From positions 53,333,501-53,397,500 of the forward strand of contig CM045731.1 in NCBI GenBank assembly GCA_024760905.1: 64,000 bases of DNA, in the 5' to 3' direction. The notes below the pieces were generated by a model. It saw only the letters and a list, made by a program, of their open reading frames with translations. It ran no database searches and was not told the DNA's origin. The position numbers were made by a program, and so were the translations under genes. How positions within the stretch are numbered: the first letter of the stretch is position 1; every line of letters starts with the position of its first letter. Positions 10,556-22,012 of the stretch are shown in pieces. Origin of the DNA: Plotosus lineatus. Taxonomy: Eukaryota > Chordata > Actinopteri > Siluriformes > Plotosidae.

Positions 10556-11451
10556 AGCTGGTCTGTTACTGCCTTATCTTCATCTTTAAAGTGTCAGGGC
10601 AAAATCAAGGCAGAAAACCTAAAAATAAAAACAAAGCAGATTTTTTCCCCTGCAATTATATTTCATGATACATTTAAATTTTAATTTTACTTTTTTAAGT
10701 GCACCTGTAGTGAATTAGTGTTACTCGCTCTTTTTGATACCATGTCACATAACATCAGTTACTAGTTCCTTCTGTTAACATCAGTCCCCGCCACTTGGGA
10801 AAAGACATGTGAGTGCTGCGATACAGGACATACTCAGAGACAGTTGCCTTTCCGATTGGTTGTTCTGTTGTCTGGTAGTGACACAACGTGATAGGCTGTT
10901 CTGTCGCTTGGTAGTAATGAAAATTTGTTGGATTGGATTGATTGGGCTGCATCACCGACCCCCCCCCCCCCCCCACATCATAACACATTATCAGCCAGTG
11001 CTGAGCTGCACAAATAACAAGCACACAAAACATGGTAAACATTTGTTTTTGTTCCTAAACCACCCTGTTCCCCAGGGTCATAGCCCCCCATCCCCCCCTG
11101 CCCCTGGCATCTCACCACGCCCACTATTTGAAAAGCACTGGCCTTGTGGGAGCTCACCACGAGCCTTTCATCGCTGGTATTTGTAGTGTACACATGCACA
11201 AAATTCTCCTCGTTCTCATATGTTACGCACCATCTCATGCCTGCCCACATGACATCTTTGCTCACCTGACATCTTCGCGCAGTTGATGATCGGAAGGGTT
11301 AGTTGGCGTATTGTTTATTCTTGTTTTATTATTATTATTATTAATGTTAATCTACATGTGTTATTATTATGAAATATTTATTGTTTATACAAGTTTCTTT
11401 CATTTTTGTTTTATCTAATGAACATTTTGACTTAAGCGCTTGCCCTCGGAA
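10556..11451. other. ppp1r14c intron 1, no gene recognised
   Basis: Contains a run of C at about 10960-10974, C-rich sequence around 11060-11120 and an (ATT)n stretch at 11329-11342. No coding support. Confidence 0.45.
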
Positions 11452-11703
11452 TGGACAAGTTTCGTATTTTCGGATTTTTTGTAAATTGAACGGCATTTTA
11501 CATGTAAAACATGTGATTTGTTCCAAGGCCCCCAATACTACCCCCTAAACCCTTTAAAAATTATAAAAGCATACCTTTTAAGGCCTCCTTCTGCTTCAAT
11601 TACGTACTGATGGTAGACTGGTTTGGCCATATTCCTTTGCGATATCACTCAACCGCATATCACGAGCCCGCTTCTTCTTTTCACTCGCACCAGGAATCAC
11701 ACG

Positions 11704-11741
<38 letters not shown>

Positions 11742-12526
11742 TGTGTTGACCATGTCTTCTTATCAGAGTTATAATCTTACAAATGTTTATGCAAGGTTAA
11801 AAGCCTGAGCAAAAAATAAAGTTGCAATGAGCACACTCAAAAAAACTCATATAACAAGCTGCTGCTCAAGGGAGCTGCGTCATCCCTCCTAGCCAATGGG
11901 AACCCAGTGGGGCGGGATGTTGGGCGATAGCCTATGGTAGGGAGCTGCATCATCCCTCCTAGCCAATGGGAGGCCAGCGGGGCAGGAAGTTGGGAGATAG
12001 CTAATGGGAGGCTAGTGGGGCGGGATGTTGGGAAATAGTCAATGGGAGAGCAACTCGTGCATAGTTTGAATTTTTTTTAATTGATCATGTCTTCTTAACA
12101 GAGTTATAATCTTATAAATGTTTACGCAAGGTTAAAAGCCTGAGACAAAAAATAAAGTTGCAATGAGCACACTCGAAAAACTCATGAAACAAGCTGCTGC
12201 TCAAGAGAGCTGCGTCATCCCTCCTAGCCAATGGGAGGCCAGCAGGGTGGGATGTTGGGAGATAGCCAATGGGAGGGAGCTGCGTCATCCCTTCTAGCCA
12301 ATGGGAGGCCAGTAGGGTGGGATGTTGGGAGATAGTCAATGAGAGAGCAACTTGTCCATTGTTTGAATGGCGCGTTTGATTGGTGAGTTTGAATGTTTGA
12401 ATGGTGCCTTTGGCGCGTTTCGTAAGGAGAACTTGTTTCGTATACAGAGACAAAAAATTTTGGAAAATGTTTTTCGTAACCTGGATTTTTAGTTTAATGG
12501 GACTATCGTAAGGTGAGGTAGCACTG
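11452..12526. mobile_element. TIR DNA transposon, family T1 copy 2, internally duplicated
   Basis: The right end matches the family TIR (complement CAGTGCTACCTCACCTTA); the left TIR has decayed and begins about 'gtttcgtattttcgg'. The interior is longer than in the other copies because a block of about 335 bp is repeated: 'catgtcttctta' followed by 'agagttataatctta' occurs at 11751 and again at 12086. Each block holds units of 'catccctcctagccaatggg'. A TG microsatellite (11706-11738) lies inside. Confidence 0.75.
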
Positions 12527-12574
12527 TACATGATCCCTCACTTTCAGCGGTTAATTGGGATCGTGATATGTGTA

Positions 12575-13370
12575 CAGTAAAACCTCCGCTGACGAACGCT
12601 TAAGCTCACGAACTTTTCGCCTCAAGAACATTAAATTTGCGAGCATATAGTCTCTGCTGACGAACTAGGTTTCGGTGGACGAACCAAACCACGCGGTCGA
12701 ACAGCGCCACGGTGGCTGCCACGAGAAGCTGACGCACGCTCACGGCGTCCCAGTTCGTCACCCCCTTTCTTTGAGTGCGGATGAGGTTTGTGTTTGCTAG
12801 ACATTTTGGACCATATTGAGTGTACTTTTGCTATCATGGGACCGAAAAAGACCCCACCACAGGCGGAGATCATTGAAAAACACGAACGAGGTGTGCGTTT
12901 GTGTGACTTAGCGTCCCAGTATCAGTACGCTAAGTCTACCATTGCTACCATCCTTAAGAACAAGGAAGCTATTAAGGGTGCGTGTGTGGCTAAGGGCGTT
13001 TCCAAAAAGTAGGCGTTTCCAAACACTCCTTCCAAACAGTAAGTCCCTCCCTCCCTCCCTCCCTCCTCCTCCCACTCCATTCCATCAAGCCATCAACTAC
13101 CATCACAAAGGTAAATAAAACGACTTTATTATACAGTACAGTTTATTTCTTTAATTACAATACAATAGCACATTTATTATACATAAAATAAGGTATTTTT
13201 TGTGTAGTTTTAAGGCTTATTTAGTAGAAAATTATGTTTTATGGGGACCTGGGAACGGATTATTGTCATTTTAATGGTTTCTTATGGGAAATAAATGTTC
13301 GGAAGACAAACTTTTCGCCTTACACACACTTTCTGGGAACCAATTATGTTCGTGAGCTGAGGTATCACTG
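12575..13370 (+). mobile_element. Tigger/pogo non-autonomous element, copy 1
   Basis: The 796-bp element has ends CAGTAAAACCTCCGCTGACG and (complement of right end) CAGTGATACCTCAGCTCACG, and is flanked by TA on both sides, the expected Tc1/mariner-superfamily target. It keeps the first 58 codons of a Tigger-type transposase and has lost the rest. It is a close match over its whole length to 14112-14900. Confidence 0.92.
12836..13012 (+). CDS. Tigger transposase N-terminal HTH fragment, 58 aa
   Basis: The ORF starts MGPKKTPPQAEIIEKHERGV and continues RLCDLASQYQ, KSTIATILKNKEAIK and VAKGVSKK before the stop. This is the psq/CENP-B-type N-terminal helix-turn-helix that binds the terminal repeats in Tigger/pogo transposases. 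The second DNA-binding half and the DDE domain are absent, so it cannot transpose. The same frame is open at 14373-14549. It could be a DNA-binding-only remnant; expression is unknown. Confidence 0.8.
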   Translation: MGPKKTPPQAEIIEKHERGVRLCDLASQYQYAKSTIATILKNKEAIKGACVAKGVSKK

Positions 13371-13706
13371 TATATAAGATCAATAAATACATATTCAATG
13401 CTATAAATCCTTATAATAACAATTAAACATTCAAAAGTAATGCATAAGCTCAAAATAAAATATAAATACACACGTACAGCCGCATATGCGCGTGCACCTC
13501 ACATAAAAATGGGGGGGGGTTGATTTTTGTTTTAGTTAATTTGGAGGGTTTTTTTGCATAATTGGCCTTGTTTTGTGGCAGTTTCCTTAACCTTTTCCCT
13601 TATTCTTCCTTAATTTCATTATTTTTTTAAATTTGATGAATATTTAAAAAAAATAACCGCGATGCACTGAAGCCACATGAATAGAAGCAGGAAGTAGAGA
13701 GGGATC

Positions 13707-13710
<4 letters not shown>
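13371..13710. other. Unique sequence between elements
   Basis: Contains a G run near 13511-13519 and A/T-rich sequence; nothing coding. Confidence 0.45.

Positions 13711-13748
<38 letters not shown>
13711..13748. repeat. (TG)n microsatellite
   Basis: TG repeat that abuts the 3' tail of the inverted SINE starting at 13761. Confidence 0.95.
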
Positions 13749-13755
<7 letters not shown>

Positions 13756-13760
13756 CTGTC

Positions 13761-14099
13761 TGTCTTCCTTTCGGCTTTTTCACTTTTACTCGGGAGTCGC
13801 CACAGCGAATCATCTGATTCGCACATTTGATTTGGCAGAGGTTTTTACGTCGGATGCCCTTCCTGTCACAACCCTTTTTAGCAAGGGACAGAAACACGCT
13901 GACGACTTTGCAGCCTACTCTTTATGAAAGTCAGCAATGGTTCTTTTACATGCCTCTCACCATAGACAGTGAGAGACATGGCCCGCCTTTGATAACCCAG
14001 TTAGCTGCACTGGGGGGACAGTGACAACCTTGTGGAAAGTGGGATTTGAACCCCCAACCTTTGGATCAGCGATCCAGTGCCCTATACCACTGTACCACA
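13761..14099 (-). mobile_element. tRNA-headed SINE, family S-R
   Basis: Inverted copy. Read on the minus strand it opens with a tRNA-like head (box A-like 'tggtatagggcactgg', box B-like 'gggttcaaatccc'). A body follows with 'ccagtgcagctaactggg', 'tgagaggcatgtaaaagaac' and 'aagggcatccgac', and it ends 'cagatgattcgctgtggcga' followed by 'aaaagccgaaaggaag'. That 3' end matches the RTE-X LINE end at 33646-33672. The Tigger copy at 14112 starts 12 bp from the head. Confidence 0.9.
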
Positions 14100-14111
14100 C
14101 TATACCATATA

Positions 14112-14900
14112 CAGTAAAACCTCCGCTGACGAACGCTTAAGCTCACGAACTTTTCGCCTCAAGAACATTAAATTTGCGAGCATATAGTCTCTGCTGACGA
14201 ACTAGTTTTCGGCGGACGAATCAAACCACGCGGTCGAACAGCGCCACGGTGGCGGCCATGAGAAGCTGGCCTTGCGCTCATGGCGTCACAGTTCGTCACC
14301 CCTTTCTTTGAATGCGGAAGTGGTTTGTGTTTGCTAGACATTTTGGACCATATTGAGTGTACTTTTGCTATTATGGGACCGAAAAAGACCCCACCACAGG
14401 CGGAGATCATTGAAAAACACGAAGGAGGTGTGCGTTTGTGTGACTTAGCGTCCCAGTACCAGTACGCTAAGTCTACCATTGCTCCCATCCTTAAGAACAA
14501 GGAAGCTATTAAGGGTGCGTGTGTGGCTAAGGGTGTTTCCCAACAGTAGGCGTTTCCAAACACTCCTTCCAAACAGTAAGTCCCTCCCTCCCTCCTCCTC
14601 CCACTCCATTCCATCAAGCCATCAACTACCATCACAAAGGTAAATAAAACGACTTTATTATACAGTACAGTTTATTTCTTTAATTACAATACAATAGCAC
14701 ATTTATTATACATAAAATAAGGTATATTTTTGTGTAGTTTTAAGGCTTATTTAGTAGAAAATTATGTTTTATGGGGACCTGGGAACGGATTATTGTCATT
14801 TTAATGGTTTCTTATGGGAAATAAATGTTCGGAAGACGAACTTTTCGCCTTACACACACTTTCTGGGAACTAATTATGTTCGTGAGCAGAGGTATCACTG
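14112..14900 (+). mobile_element. Tigger/pogo non-autonomous element, copy 2
   Basis: The 789-bp copy matches 12575-13370 almost base for base, with the same TIRs and TA flanks ('ta' before CAGTAAAACC and 'tata' after the right end). Differences include a shorter TCCC tract and scattered substitutions. Confidence 0.92.
14373..14549 (+). CDS. Tigger transposase N-terminal HTH fragment, 58 aa (copy 2)
   Basis: Same frame as at 12836: MGPKKTPPQAEIIEKHEGGV, then RLCDLASQYQ, KSTIAPILKNKEAIK, VAKGVSQQ and stop. Substitutions are R19G, T39P and the last two residues; T39P falls within a predicted HTH helix and may damage it. No DDE domain. Confidence 0.78.
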   Translation: MGPKKTPPQAEIIEKHEGGVRLCDLASQYQYAKSTIAPILKNKEAIKGACVAKGVSQQ

Positions 14901-14955
14901 TATATACCTATACCCTATACCCTATACCACCACTGTACCTGTGTGTGTATGTATG

Positions 14956-14956
<1 letters not shown>

Positions 14957-15050
<94 letters not shown>
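14957..15050. repeat. (TA)n microsatellite with ATT interruption
   Basis: Two TA runs (about 14957-14986 and 15002-15050) separated by 'atttattattatta'. Confidence 0.95.
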
Positions 15051-15054
<4 letters not shown>

Positions 15055-15139
15055 ATTAGTCAAACAAGGGAAATTTTGGCTCTTCATTTAATACATCCAC
15101 AATGAGCACAAAAACAATGTGCAGAATAACGCACACTAC

Positions 15140-15235
15140 AAAAATTGGAACAGCCAGCTAATGTAACGTGCATGTCGTTGGGCTGTGGAGGAAACTGGGG
15201 TATCCAGAGGAAATCCTTCTCCATAAACAGCCAGG
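15140..15235 (-). repeat. V-SINE-like core fragment
   Basis: Contains 'attggaacagccagctaatg', 'gtgcatgtcgttgggctg' and 'ggaggaaactggggtatcc', the complement of the family core. Confidence 0.65.
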
Positions 15236-15547
15236 AGAATTGGGAGAAGAGCAGCTAAGTTCTTTCCTTTGTAAATCTTTCATAATTCACCATATATCCA
15301 ACTTATAAAAAGCCAGCGAGGTTGTCTGGGTGCAATTTCCATTTGACTACATAATTTTCATTGTCAAATATTTTTTTTTAATTTATATTTCATTACAATG
15401 TAGTCATCTGTAAATACAATACAAACATTTCTGTGAATCCTCATACTGAAATGTAATCCCTCGAGACTTCATTGAGACAGACATTGCCTCCGGTAACAAC
15501 TTCAAAACCCTAATCGATCTGCAGCAAGATAGGGCATGAAAGACTTA

Positions 15548-15548
<1 letters not shown>
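15236..15548. other. Unique sequence
   Basis: Nothing recognisable; AT-rich near 15365-15420. Confidence 0.45.
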
Positions 15549-15615
<67 letters not shown>

Positions 15616-15632
15616 TGGGGGGGGGGGGGGAG
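15549..15632. repeat. (TG)n microsatellite followed by a G run
   Basis: About 65 bp of TG repeat followed by 'gtgggggggggggggg'; the G run is a potential quadruplex or slippage site. Confidence 0.95.
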
Positions 15633-16165
15633 AGTTCCTTTTTTTTGACAAACAAAACACTGCTTACAGGCAAACTGAAATCCCACAAGCAGCAAGCGTA
15701 CATGGATGTGAAATGCCAGTGTGCAGAAACCCATCAGTGGCTTCTGCCACTTCAAGACATGACCTTCTCAACGACAAGACATTCCACCACCTACAGGCTG
15801 ATACACAGCCCTCTAGCACACACACTCATTTCACTCAACCTTTACATTTTCCTAAAATGTGTTCTTTTGAACCAAATATGGTTTCTATGGCTATAATCTT
15901 GCTTCCTAAGCTTAAAATTTCATGCTAATTCCATCATATGCATTATCATGCTAATCATTGTAGCTCCCTGGCTAGTGAAATCGAGTCTGTGGAAAGTAAA
16001 TTGCGCTATTGCTTTTATGAGGTAACTGCAAATCCTGACTGTTATCCCCTACACCCTGATAGGTAAGCGAGCTTTTGTGAAGCTAACCGTAGAAATTGTA
16101 GGACCAACCAAAACAGCGCTAAGCAACAACCTGCTGAAGAATGTTTGAAATATTCCAATATAGCA
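15633..16165. other. Unique sequence
   Basis: No coding or mobile element is recognised. Confidence 0.45.
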
Positions 16166-16513
16166 GGCAGTGGTGGTCTAGTGGTATAGGGCACTGGATC
16201 ACTGATCCAAAGATTGGGGGTTCGAGTCCCACTCTCCACAAGGTTGTCACTGTCCCCCCCAGTGCAGCTAACTGGGTTATCAAAGGCGGGCCATGTCTCT
16301 CACTGTCTATGGTGAGAGGCATGTAAAAGAACCATTGCTGACTTTCGTAAAGAGTAGCTGCAAAGTCGTCAGCGTGTTTCTGTCCCTTGCTAAAAAGGGT
16401 TGTGACAGGAAGGGCATCCGACGTAAAAACCTCTGCCAAATCAAACGTGCAAATCAGATTCGCTGTGGCGACTCCCGAGTAAAAGGGAAAAAGCCGAAAG
16501 GAAGACAGACAGA
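16166..16513 (+). mobile_element. tRNA-headed SINE, family S-R, near complete
   Basis: Head 'tggtctagtggtatagggc' (box A-like) and 'gggggttcgagtcccac' (box B). The full body runs through 'agtgcagctaactgggttat', 'tgtcccttgctaaaaagggt' and 'aagggcatccgacgtaaaaa'. It ends 'cagattcgctgtggcgactc' and 'aaagccgaaaggaagacag'. One of the best copies, with promoter boxes intact by eye. Confidence 0.93.
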
Positions 16514-16569
16514 TACATTTAATGTCCTTCACTGTAGATTTATTTTATTTAACAGTCATTAAAGTTGTA

Positions 16570-16762
16570 AAAATTATTCATTCATTCATTTTCTGAACAG
16601 CTTAATTAGGATTAAGTGGTTCAGAAATTGAATGAAGGTATAATTGACAAGTTTAATCACTGTTAAATAAAAATAAAGGATCACTGGGAGGCTGTGGCAC
16701 ATCTCGGCCAACTCTAAGTGAGGACGGGGTACACCCTGGACAGCTTGACAGGCCATCACACT
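16570..16762. repeat. Back-to-back V-SINE-like tails
   Basis: At 16576-16634 an inverted tail ('ttcattcattttctgaacag') runs directly into a forward tail ('aggattaagtggttcagaaa', 'ttgaatgaagg'), forming a small palindrome. 16680-16762 is a further inverted tail segment ('acaccctggacagcttgaca', 'ggccatcaca'). Confidence 0.65.
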
Positions 16763-16799
16763 TTTAAAAAATATACAAAATTACAATTAAGATGGTATA

Positions 16800-17145
16800 T
16801 TGGCACGGCGGATAGCACGAAGGTCTGGGTTCAATTCATTGTGTACGTTTATGTTTGGAGTTTGCATGCTCTCGCCATGCTTGTGCCAGTTAACTCTGGG
16901 TACGTAAGTTTCCTCCTACAGTCTGAAAACATGCACAGTAGGTTATTTGGCTGTTCCAATCCACCCCAGGCATGAGTGTGAATGGTTGTGTGTGTTAGCC
17001 TCGCAATGGCCTGGAGAACTGTTCAGGGTGTACCCTGCATTCGCCCAGAATCGGCTTCACACAGAAACATCCGAGCCCAGGAATCAAACACAAAACGCCT
17101 TGCTGTGAGGTGGATCTGCTAACCACTACAATACTGTGCCACCCA
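16800..17145. repeat. V-SINE-like inverted pair
   Basis: 16800-17056 is a forward copy from head ('ggcacggcggatagcacg') through core ('gtttggagtttgcatgctc') to tail ('tgttcagggtgtaccctgc'). At 17057 it switches to an inverted head ('cagaaacatccgagcccagg', 'ggtggatctgctaaccacta'). Confidence 0.75.
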
Positions 17146-17982
17146 TCAACTTCACCATTTGAATAGAAATAAAAACACTATTTTCGACACATTTTATTTT
17201 AATGCAGCTTTGTTGCCAATCACAAAATCCAAGATCGATTGAAACCACCATTATAAGCACCGCAGTTTAAAAAAAGTTTTTGTTGATGTTGTTATTGTTG
17301 TTGTTGTGTGCCTGCTTAGTGAGGATATTTACTGATGCGAAAGCTGGGCGAAAATCTTGGGCCTTTTTAAAATTTTTATTTGTTGTTATTATAATAATTA
17401 ATATTTAAAATAATTAATAACCAATAGGACATGCCAGTGTTAACATTTGGATGGGTATAATGAAATACAGTACAACACCAACCAAAAAAAAATGTGCATA
17501 AATACGTCTCTATAAACATATTAACATGCGGAACCTCTACAGCTGTCAGTTTGATTGGAACGAGCACTCTTTCAGAGTTCACGATTCAGTGTAAACTCAG
17601 AGTTATGTAATTCAGAAAGGTAGACTCTGTTGCTTCACTCTCTTTTCAAAACAAGACCACAGGGCTCCTCTATTAGAAAGTTTACTACTTATTCTGAGTT
17701 AACAAACTCTGAGTTTTCAATAAACCATCCATTTAAAATATCCCCTTGGTCTTGTGTGGCCTTCATGTGCGATCGTAAATTTTGTAATGACAAGTTCCAG
17801 GAACAACAATGTCCACTAAAGGTCATAAATACTAGTGAGAACCTTGATTTTTTTTTTCTGATGATACTAGTGTTATTCAGTTAAAGGGATGGCACTAGCA
17901 AATAATCAAAGATGATAACACTTATAGGTTGTAATAACATATTTAATAATATATAAAAAAATAGGTGGTAAGTGATGAACAG
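17146..17982. other. Unique sequence
   Basis: No gene is recognised. A/T-rich, with a TTG repeat near 17282-17308. Confidence 0.45.
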
Positions 17983-18205
17983 TGGTGACCCAGTGGTAGG
18001 GAGCTGTATTACTGATCCCAAGGTCAGAGGATCAAGCCCCACTATCAACAGGTTGTCACTGCTGTCCCCCAATATAGCTAACTGGGTAATCAAAGGCTGG
18101 CCATGAGTGTGGTGAGCGGTTCATGTAAAATAACCATTGCTCACCTTCATCAAGGGTAGCTGCAAATTCTGATTGATATCTCTATTGATAGACATCCGAG
18201 GCTGT
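17983..18205 (+). mobile_element. tRNA-headed SINE, family S-R, old copy
   Basis: Matches the head ('gacccagtggtagggagct', 'ggatcaagccccac') and body ('tagctaactgggtaatcaaa', 'catgtaaaataaccattgct') of the family with many changes; the RTE-X-type tail is not clear. Confidence 0.7.
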
Positions 18206-18295
18206 TATAAGAGAAACAGAAATACAATGTCTGAACTTATAAGTAGGATGGTACAACAAAGGTGGCATTAAAAAAGCCCAATGGAACTTTCATGT

Positions 18296-18385
18296 TTTTT
18301 TTCCCCCCCGAGTGTGTTTGCTCTGTTTGGATGGGTTAAATGCAGAGCAAATAATTTCCCTTATGGGATTAATACAGTATATGAA
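18296..18385 (+). repeat. AFC-like SINE tail fragment
   Basis: 'tttggatgggttaaatgcag' followed by 'tttcccttatgggattaata' and 'cagtat' matches the 3' part of the second SINE type seen complete at 47898-48195. Confidence 0.65.
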
Positions 18386-19644
18386 AAAAAAATGATCACC
18401 AACAGACTCATTTATTGTTCACTTGCCAGCTAGTTAGTGCACGTATGTGTTTTCTCTGTTTGTGATAGTTTTTGCCATTGGAAAGCTGTGATGATGTTGG
18501 TATATAGTCAGTGCCTCTGATTCCTGTTTGCCAGTTATGTGCTAGTTCCTCTCTATTCATGCTACCTCCCTTGTACTCAGAACTGTACACACCTATGTAT
18601 CACTTAGATATGACTGAACTTAGACATCCATACAAAGACATTTATTTGTTCCATTCTTTTCTGATTCTCTGTGTTTTCTCTCCTTGGCAAGATTCCCTTT
18701 GTAACTATTCTTTAGTATTTCGATTTCAGTGAATGTTAGTCTGATGTTTTGTCTGAATGTATGCATGTTTGTGTATGTGTGTTTGTGTGTGTGTGTGTGT
18801 GTGTATTAACCATACTGCCATTACCCTGTCCTTCTTAAACCCAGCACCATCCACCATTACCACTAACCTTCCACATCAATTAAATTCACAATCTTTATTT
18901 GTTATTGTCTGCACACTCACCCCATCTTAACCTCCTTAGGGAGCACACATCCTTTCGTATGTCTCAAGAGATCTCCACAGTGCTGTGGAGGTGCTCACCT
19001 AAGCAAACTGACGCACACCTCCAAGAGCTATGGAAAAGTACTTGTACGCATCTAATATTGCAGGTGGATACAGTACCTTATGCAAAATTTGCTATACAAG
19101 AACTCCAAGATTTAATCTGACTTAATGAGTCACAAAATCTTTTTAAACGAAAATTAAACCCAAATTTAATAAAAGCTTGCATGCACTGTATACATCTTTG
19201 CACATCAAAATGCACTATTGTTATTGCAAGCTCCTTTGTAAAGAAACAAAAAACAACAAATAAATAAATGTACAAGGGGATGGCAGTGTACTGCAGAAAG
19301 GCGCATGTGATTCACACGTATGCAAAGGTAAATAAAGAAGCAATTTGCATACGAATAAATAGTGGTATATATCATTCAATCCCATAAATGAGACCATGCC
19401 TGTCTGATGTATGCAAAGGTCAGATAGTATTATATGTACGAGTATATGTGCCTAGTTTTATTGTAGTCATAGGTTCTCTAGTTTATATTTTTTAGTTTAA
19501 TATCTGTGTACTGTTATTTTTGTCAATATCTTGCTTTATATGAAACTGATGTGCACTCTCGTTAAAGTCTTTTTAAACTGCCCGAGTAAAAACAGATTTA
19601 AGCAGATTGTAATTTCTATAAAATGTAAGCAAAAAACATTTAAT
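18386..19644. other. Unique sequence
   Basis: No coding support. A TG microsatellite of about 30 bp lies at 18776-18806. Confidence 0.45.
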
Positions 19645-19795
19645 AAGGTGGTGCAGTGGTTAGCACATCCGCCTCACAGCAAAAAGGCCTGGGTTCGAGT
19701 TCCAGGCTTGGGTGTTTCTGTATAGAGTTTGCATTTTCTCCACATGTTTGTTGGGGTTTACTTTGGGTAATCTGGTTTCCTCCCACTGTCATACA
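19645..19795 (+). repeat. V-SINE-like head and core
   Basis: Clear head 'aaggtggtgcagtggttagc', 'cacatccgcctcacagc' and 'ctgggttcgagttccagg' (box B-like), then core 'tagagtttgcattttctcc' and 'ggtaatctggtttcctccca'. Truncated after the core. Confidence 0.82.
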
Positions 19796-20474
19796 AACCA
19801 CTGCCCTGAAATGAAATTCATAATTCGCTAAAAAAAAAAAACTCCACTCAATTCAATTCACGTCAGTTGTTTTTCTATCAAGTCTCTAGTGTGATCACCA
19901 CCTAAGGTGAAATAAAGTTGAACATGAATGGAGACCACATCCAAGGTGTCAAATTCTCCAAAATCAACTCATTGGAGTATGAACAACTTTTCTACGAATC
20001 GATAGATGCGTTTTTCACCAATTACACTTTCAATCATGGCGAAATGGTGAATTGAGAATGTGCACAGTACAATAGTATGTTTGCACGATTAAAAAAACAC
20101 TGAATTAAATCAGCATCTGGTTCAGTTTGTATGTGAGTCTGTCCAAACAGAGCTTCACTGCCAATTTCCAAATCACTGTGTTGATACACAGTGGCATTGA
20201 AGCCATGTTTATTATTTTTCTTTAAAGTTAATGACCTGACATGAAGAGAGAAACAAAGCAAACGACTATTTAATGCAGGAATCACAGGGAGAAAATGTTA
20301 TCAGTTTCATGCTCCTTCACAGAAACATGCAAACTAATAATAGATCCATGGTGTCAAGTCTAAAAACACCATCTGTCCCAATTCGTATGCTCCTGAACAT
20401 GGTTTCTTGAACCAACACATCCTGGTAATCTCCTGATGGGTTCAACGGTCAGCTTATTATTTAATTAATTCATT
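19796..20474. other. Unique sequence
   Basis: Nothing recognised. Confidence 0.45.
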
Positions 20475-20800
20475 CATTCCTTTGTCTGTTTTCCAAGCCA
20501 CTTAATTCTAATTAGGGCTGCAAGGAGGCTGGCGCACATCTCAGCTGGCTTTGGGTGAGGTATACCCTGAATTTACTGAACTGACTAGACCATGGCAGGA
20601 CTAACACATATACAACCATTCACACTCACACCTTGGTGTGATTTGGAACAGCCAAGTAGCCTACTGTGCATGTTATTGGACTGTAGGCAGAAACCAGAAT
20701 ACCCAAAGGAAACCCGTGCAAGCGTGTAGAGAACATGCAAAGTCCAATAGAATCATCCGAGCACAGGAATCAAGCCCAGGACCCTACTAACACTCTTGAT
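20475..20800 (-). repeat. V-SINE-like repeat, inverted, near full length
   Basis: From tail ('cttaattctaattagggctg', 'gaggtataccctga') through core ('tttggaacagccaagtagcc', 'gtgcatgttattggactgta') to head ('caggaatcaagcccaggacc'). Confidence 0.78.
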
Positions 20801-21429
20801 TACTTCATTACTTCATGGTAAAAGGCAGGATTGCAAAACATTGCAGGATTTTTTTGGTTAACTTTCCAGATTAGGAGCAGCAAGATGAGGAGAATACAGC
20901 AATGCACTAGAGTCTAAGTAGTGATGCATGTCTTTCCCAAATTGTATTTTGTCTTAAATATATTATATAATAGCCGGTGCAGGAGGATGGGGAAGTACAC
21001 CACAACTTCTGAACAAACAGATTATAAACTGAAAATATTCACAGGGTTTAACCTGTCGAAATACAGCCTTGTCTTTCTATGGAAGTGGAAGCTTGAAGCC
21101 ATAAATCTGTAATGGAAAAACACAATGGTGGGGACAATTTGATTGGGAGTAGACAGGGACCTAGGGTTTAACAAACCTATGCATAACACCTTTTACTTTT
21201 TTGGTATTCTTGAAAAAAATTACCCATTCGACAATATGATATAAGGCTAGACTCTCCACTTGGGGCAATCTGGCAACTTGAAGGCTGGCTTTTTTGACGA
21301 TGTTGATTTTTGTCTATAGCTAGCACTCTTGCCAAAATATCAATGACAACTCTTTTATAAATGGAGTATTATGGCTCTATCATGTAAAATAACAGGTTAC
21401 AAACTGTTTTCAAAAATACAAATCCCATA
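20801..21429. other. Unique sequence
   Basis: No coding or mobile element is recognised. Confidence 0.45.
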
Positions 21430-21453
21430 TCAGATAAGCTGTTTTATCATGGT

Positions 21454-22008
21454 GTGGATGGAAAGAGGAATGGAGTAGGAGTCATCTTGAAAGAGGGGTT
21501 TATTAGGAATGTTCTAGAAGTGAAAAGAGTGTCAGACAGAGTGATGAGTCTCAAGTTGGAAATTGAAGGTGTGATGTTCAATGCTGTTAGTGCTTATGCC
21601 CCCCAGGCAGGATGTGAGCTAGAAGAGAAGGAGAGATTCTGGAGTGAGTTAGAAGAAGAGATGCAGAGTACCCCCAGTGGTGAAAGAGTGGGCATTGGTG
21701 CAGATTTCAATGGACATGTTGGTGCAGGAAACAGAGGAGACGAGGAAGTGATGGGCAGGTTCGGTATCCAGGACAGAAACACAGAAGGACAGATGTTGAT
21801 AGATTTTGCAAAAAGGATGGAAATGGTTGTGGTGAATACTTTTTTCCAGAAGAGACAGGAGCATAGGCTGACTTATAAAAGCGGAGGCAGGAGCACACAG
21901 GTGGACTACATCTTGTGTAGGCGATGTAATTTGAAGGAAGTCAGTGACTGCAAAGTAGTAGCGGGTGAGAGTGTTCCAAACAGCATAGGGTGGTGGTGTG
22001 CGGGATGA
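21454..22008 (+). pseudogene. RTE-X endonuclease domain, partial
   Basis: The open segment reads GVGVILKEGF, NAVSAYAPQAG, GADFNGHVGAGN, FGIQDRNTEGQMLIDFA and TYKSGGRSTQVDYILCRR, the ordered motifs of an AP endonuclease in the RTE-X/CFDP2-like group. The N-terminal GTWN-type motif is missing because of truncation. The final HxxV region is lost in a frameshift near 21975. Distances between motifs match Rex3 only roughly, confirming a separate lineage. Confidence 0.85.
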
Positions 22009-22012
22009 CGCT

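Noticed and set aside
16166..16240. tRNA gene
   Set aside because: Box A and B words are present, but the sequence is the head of a repeated SINE, without a proper cloverleaf, and recurs with the same body many times.
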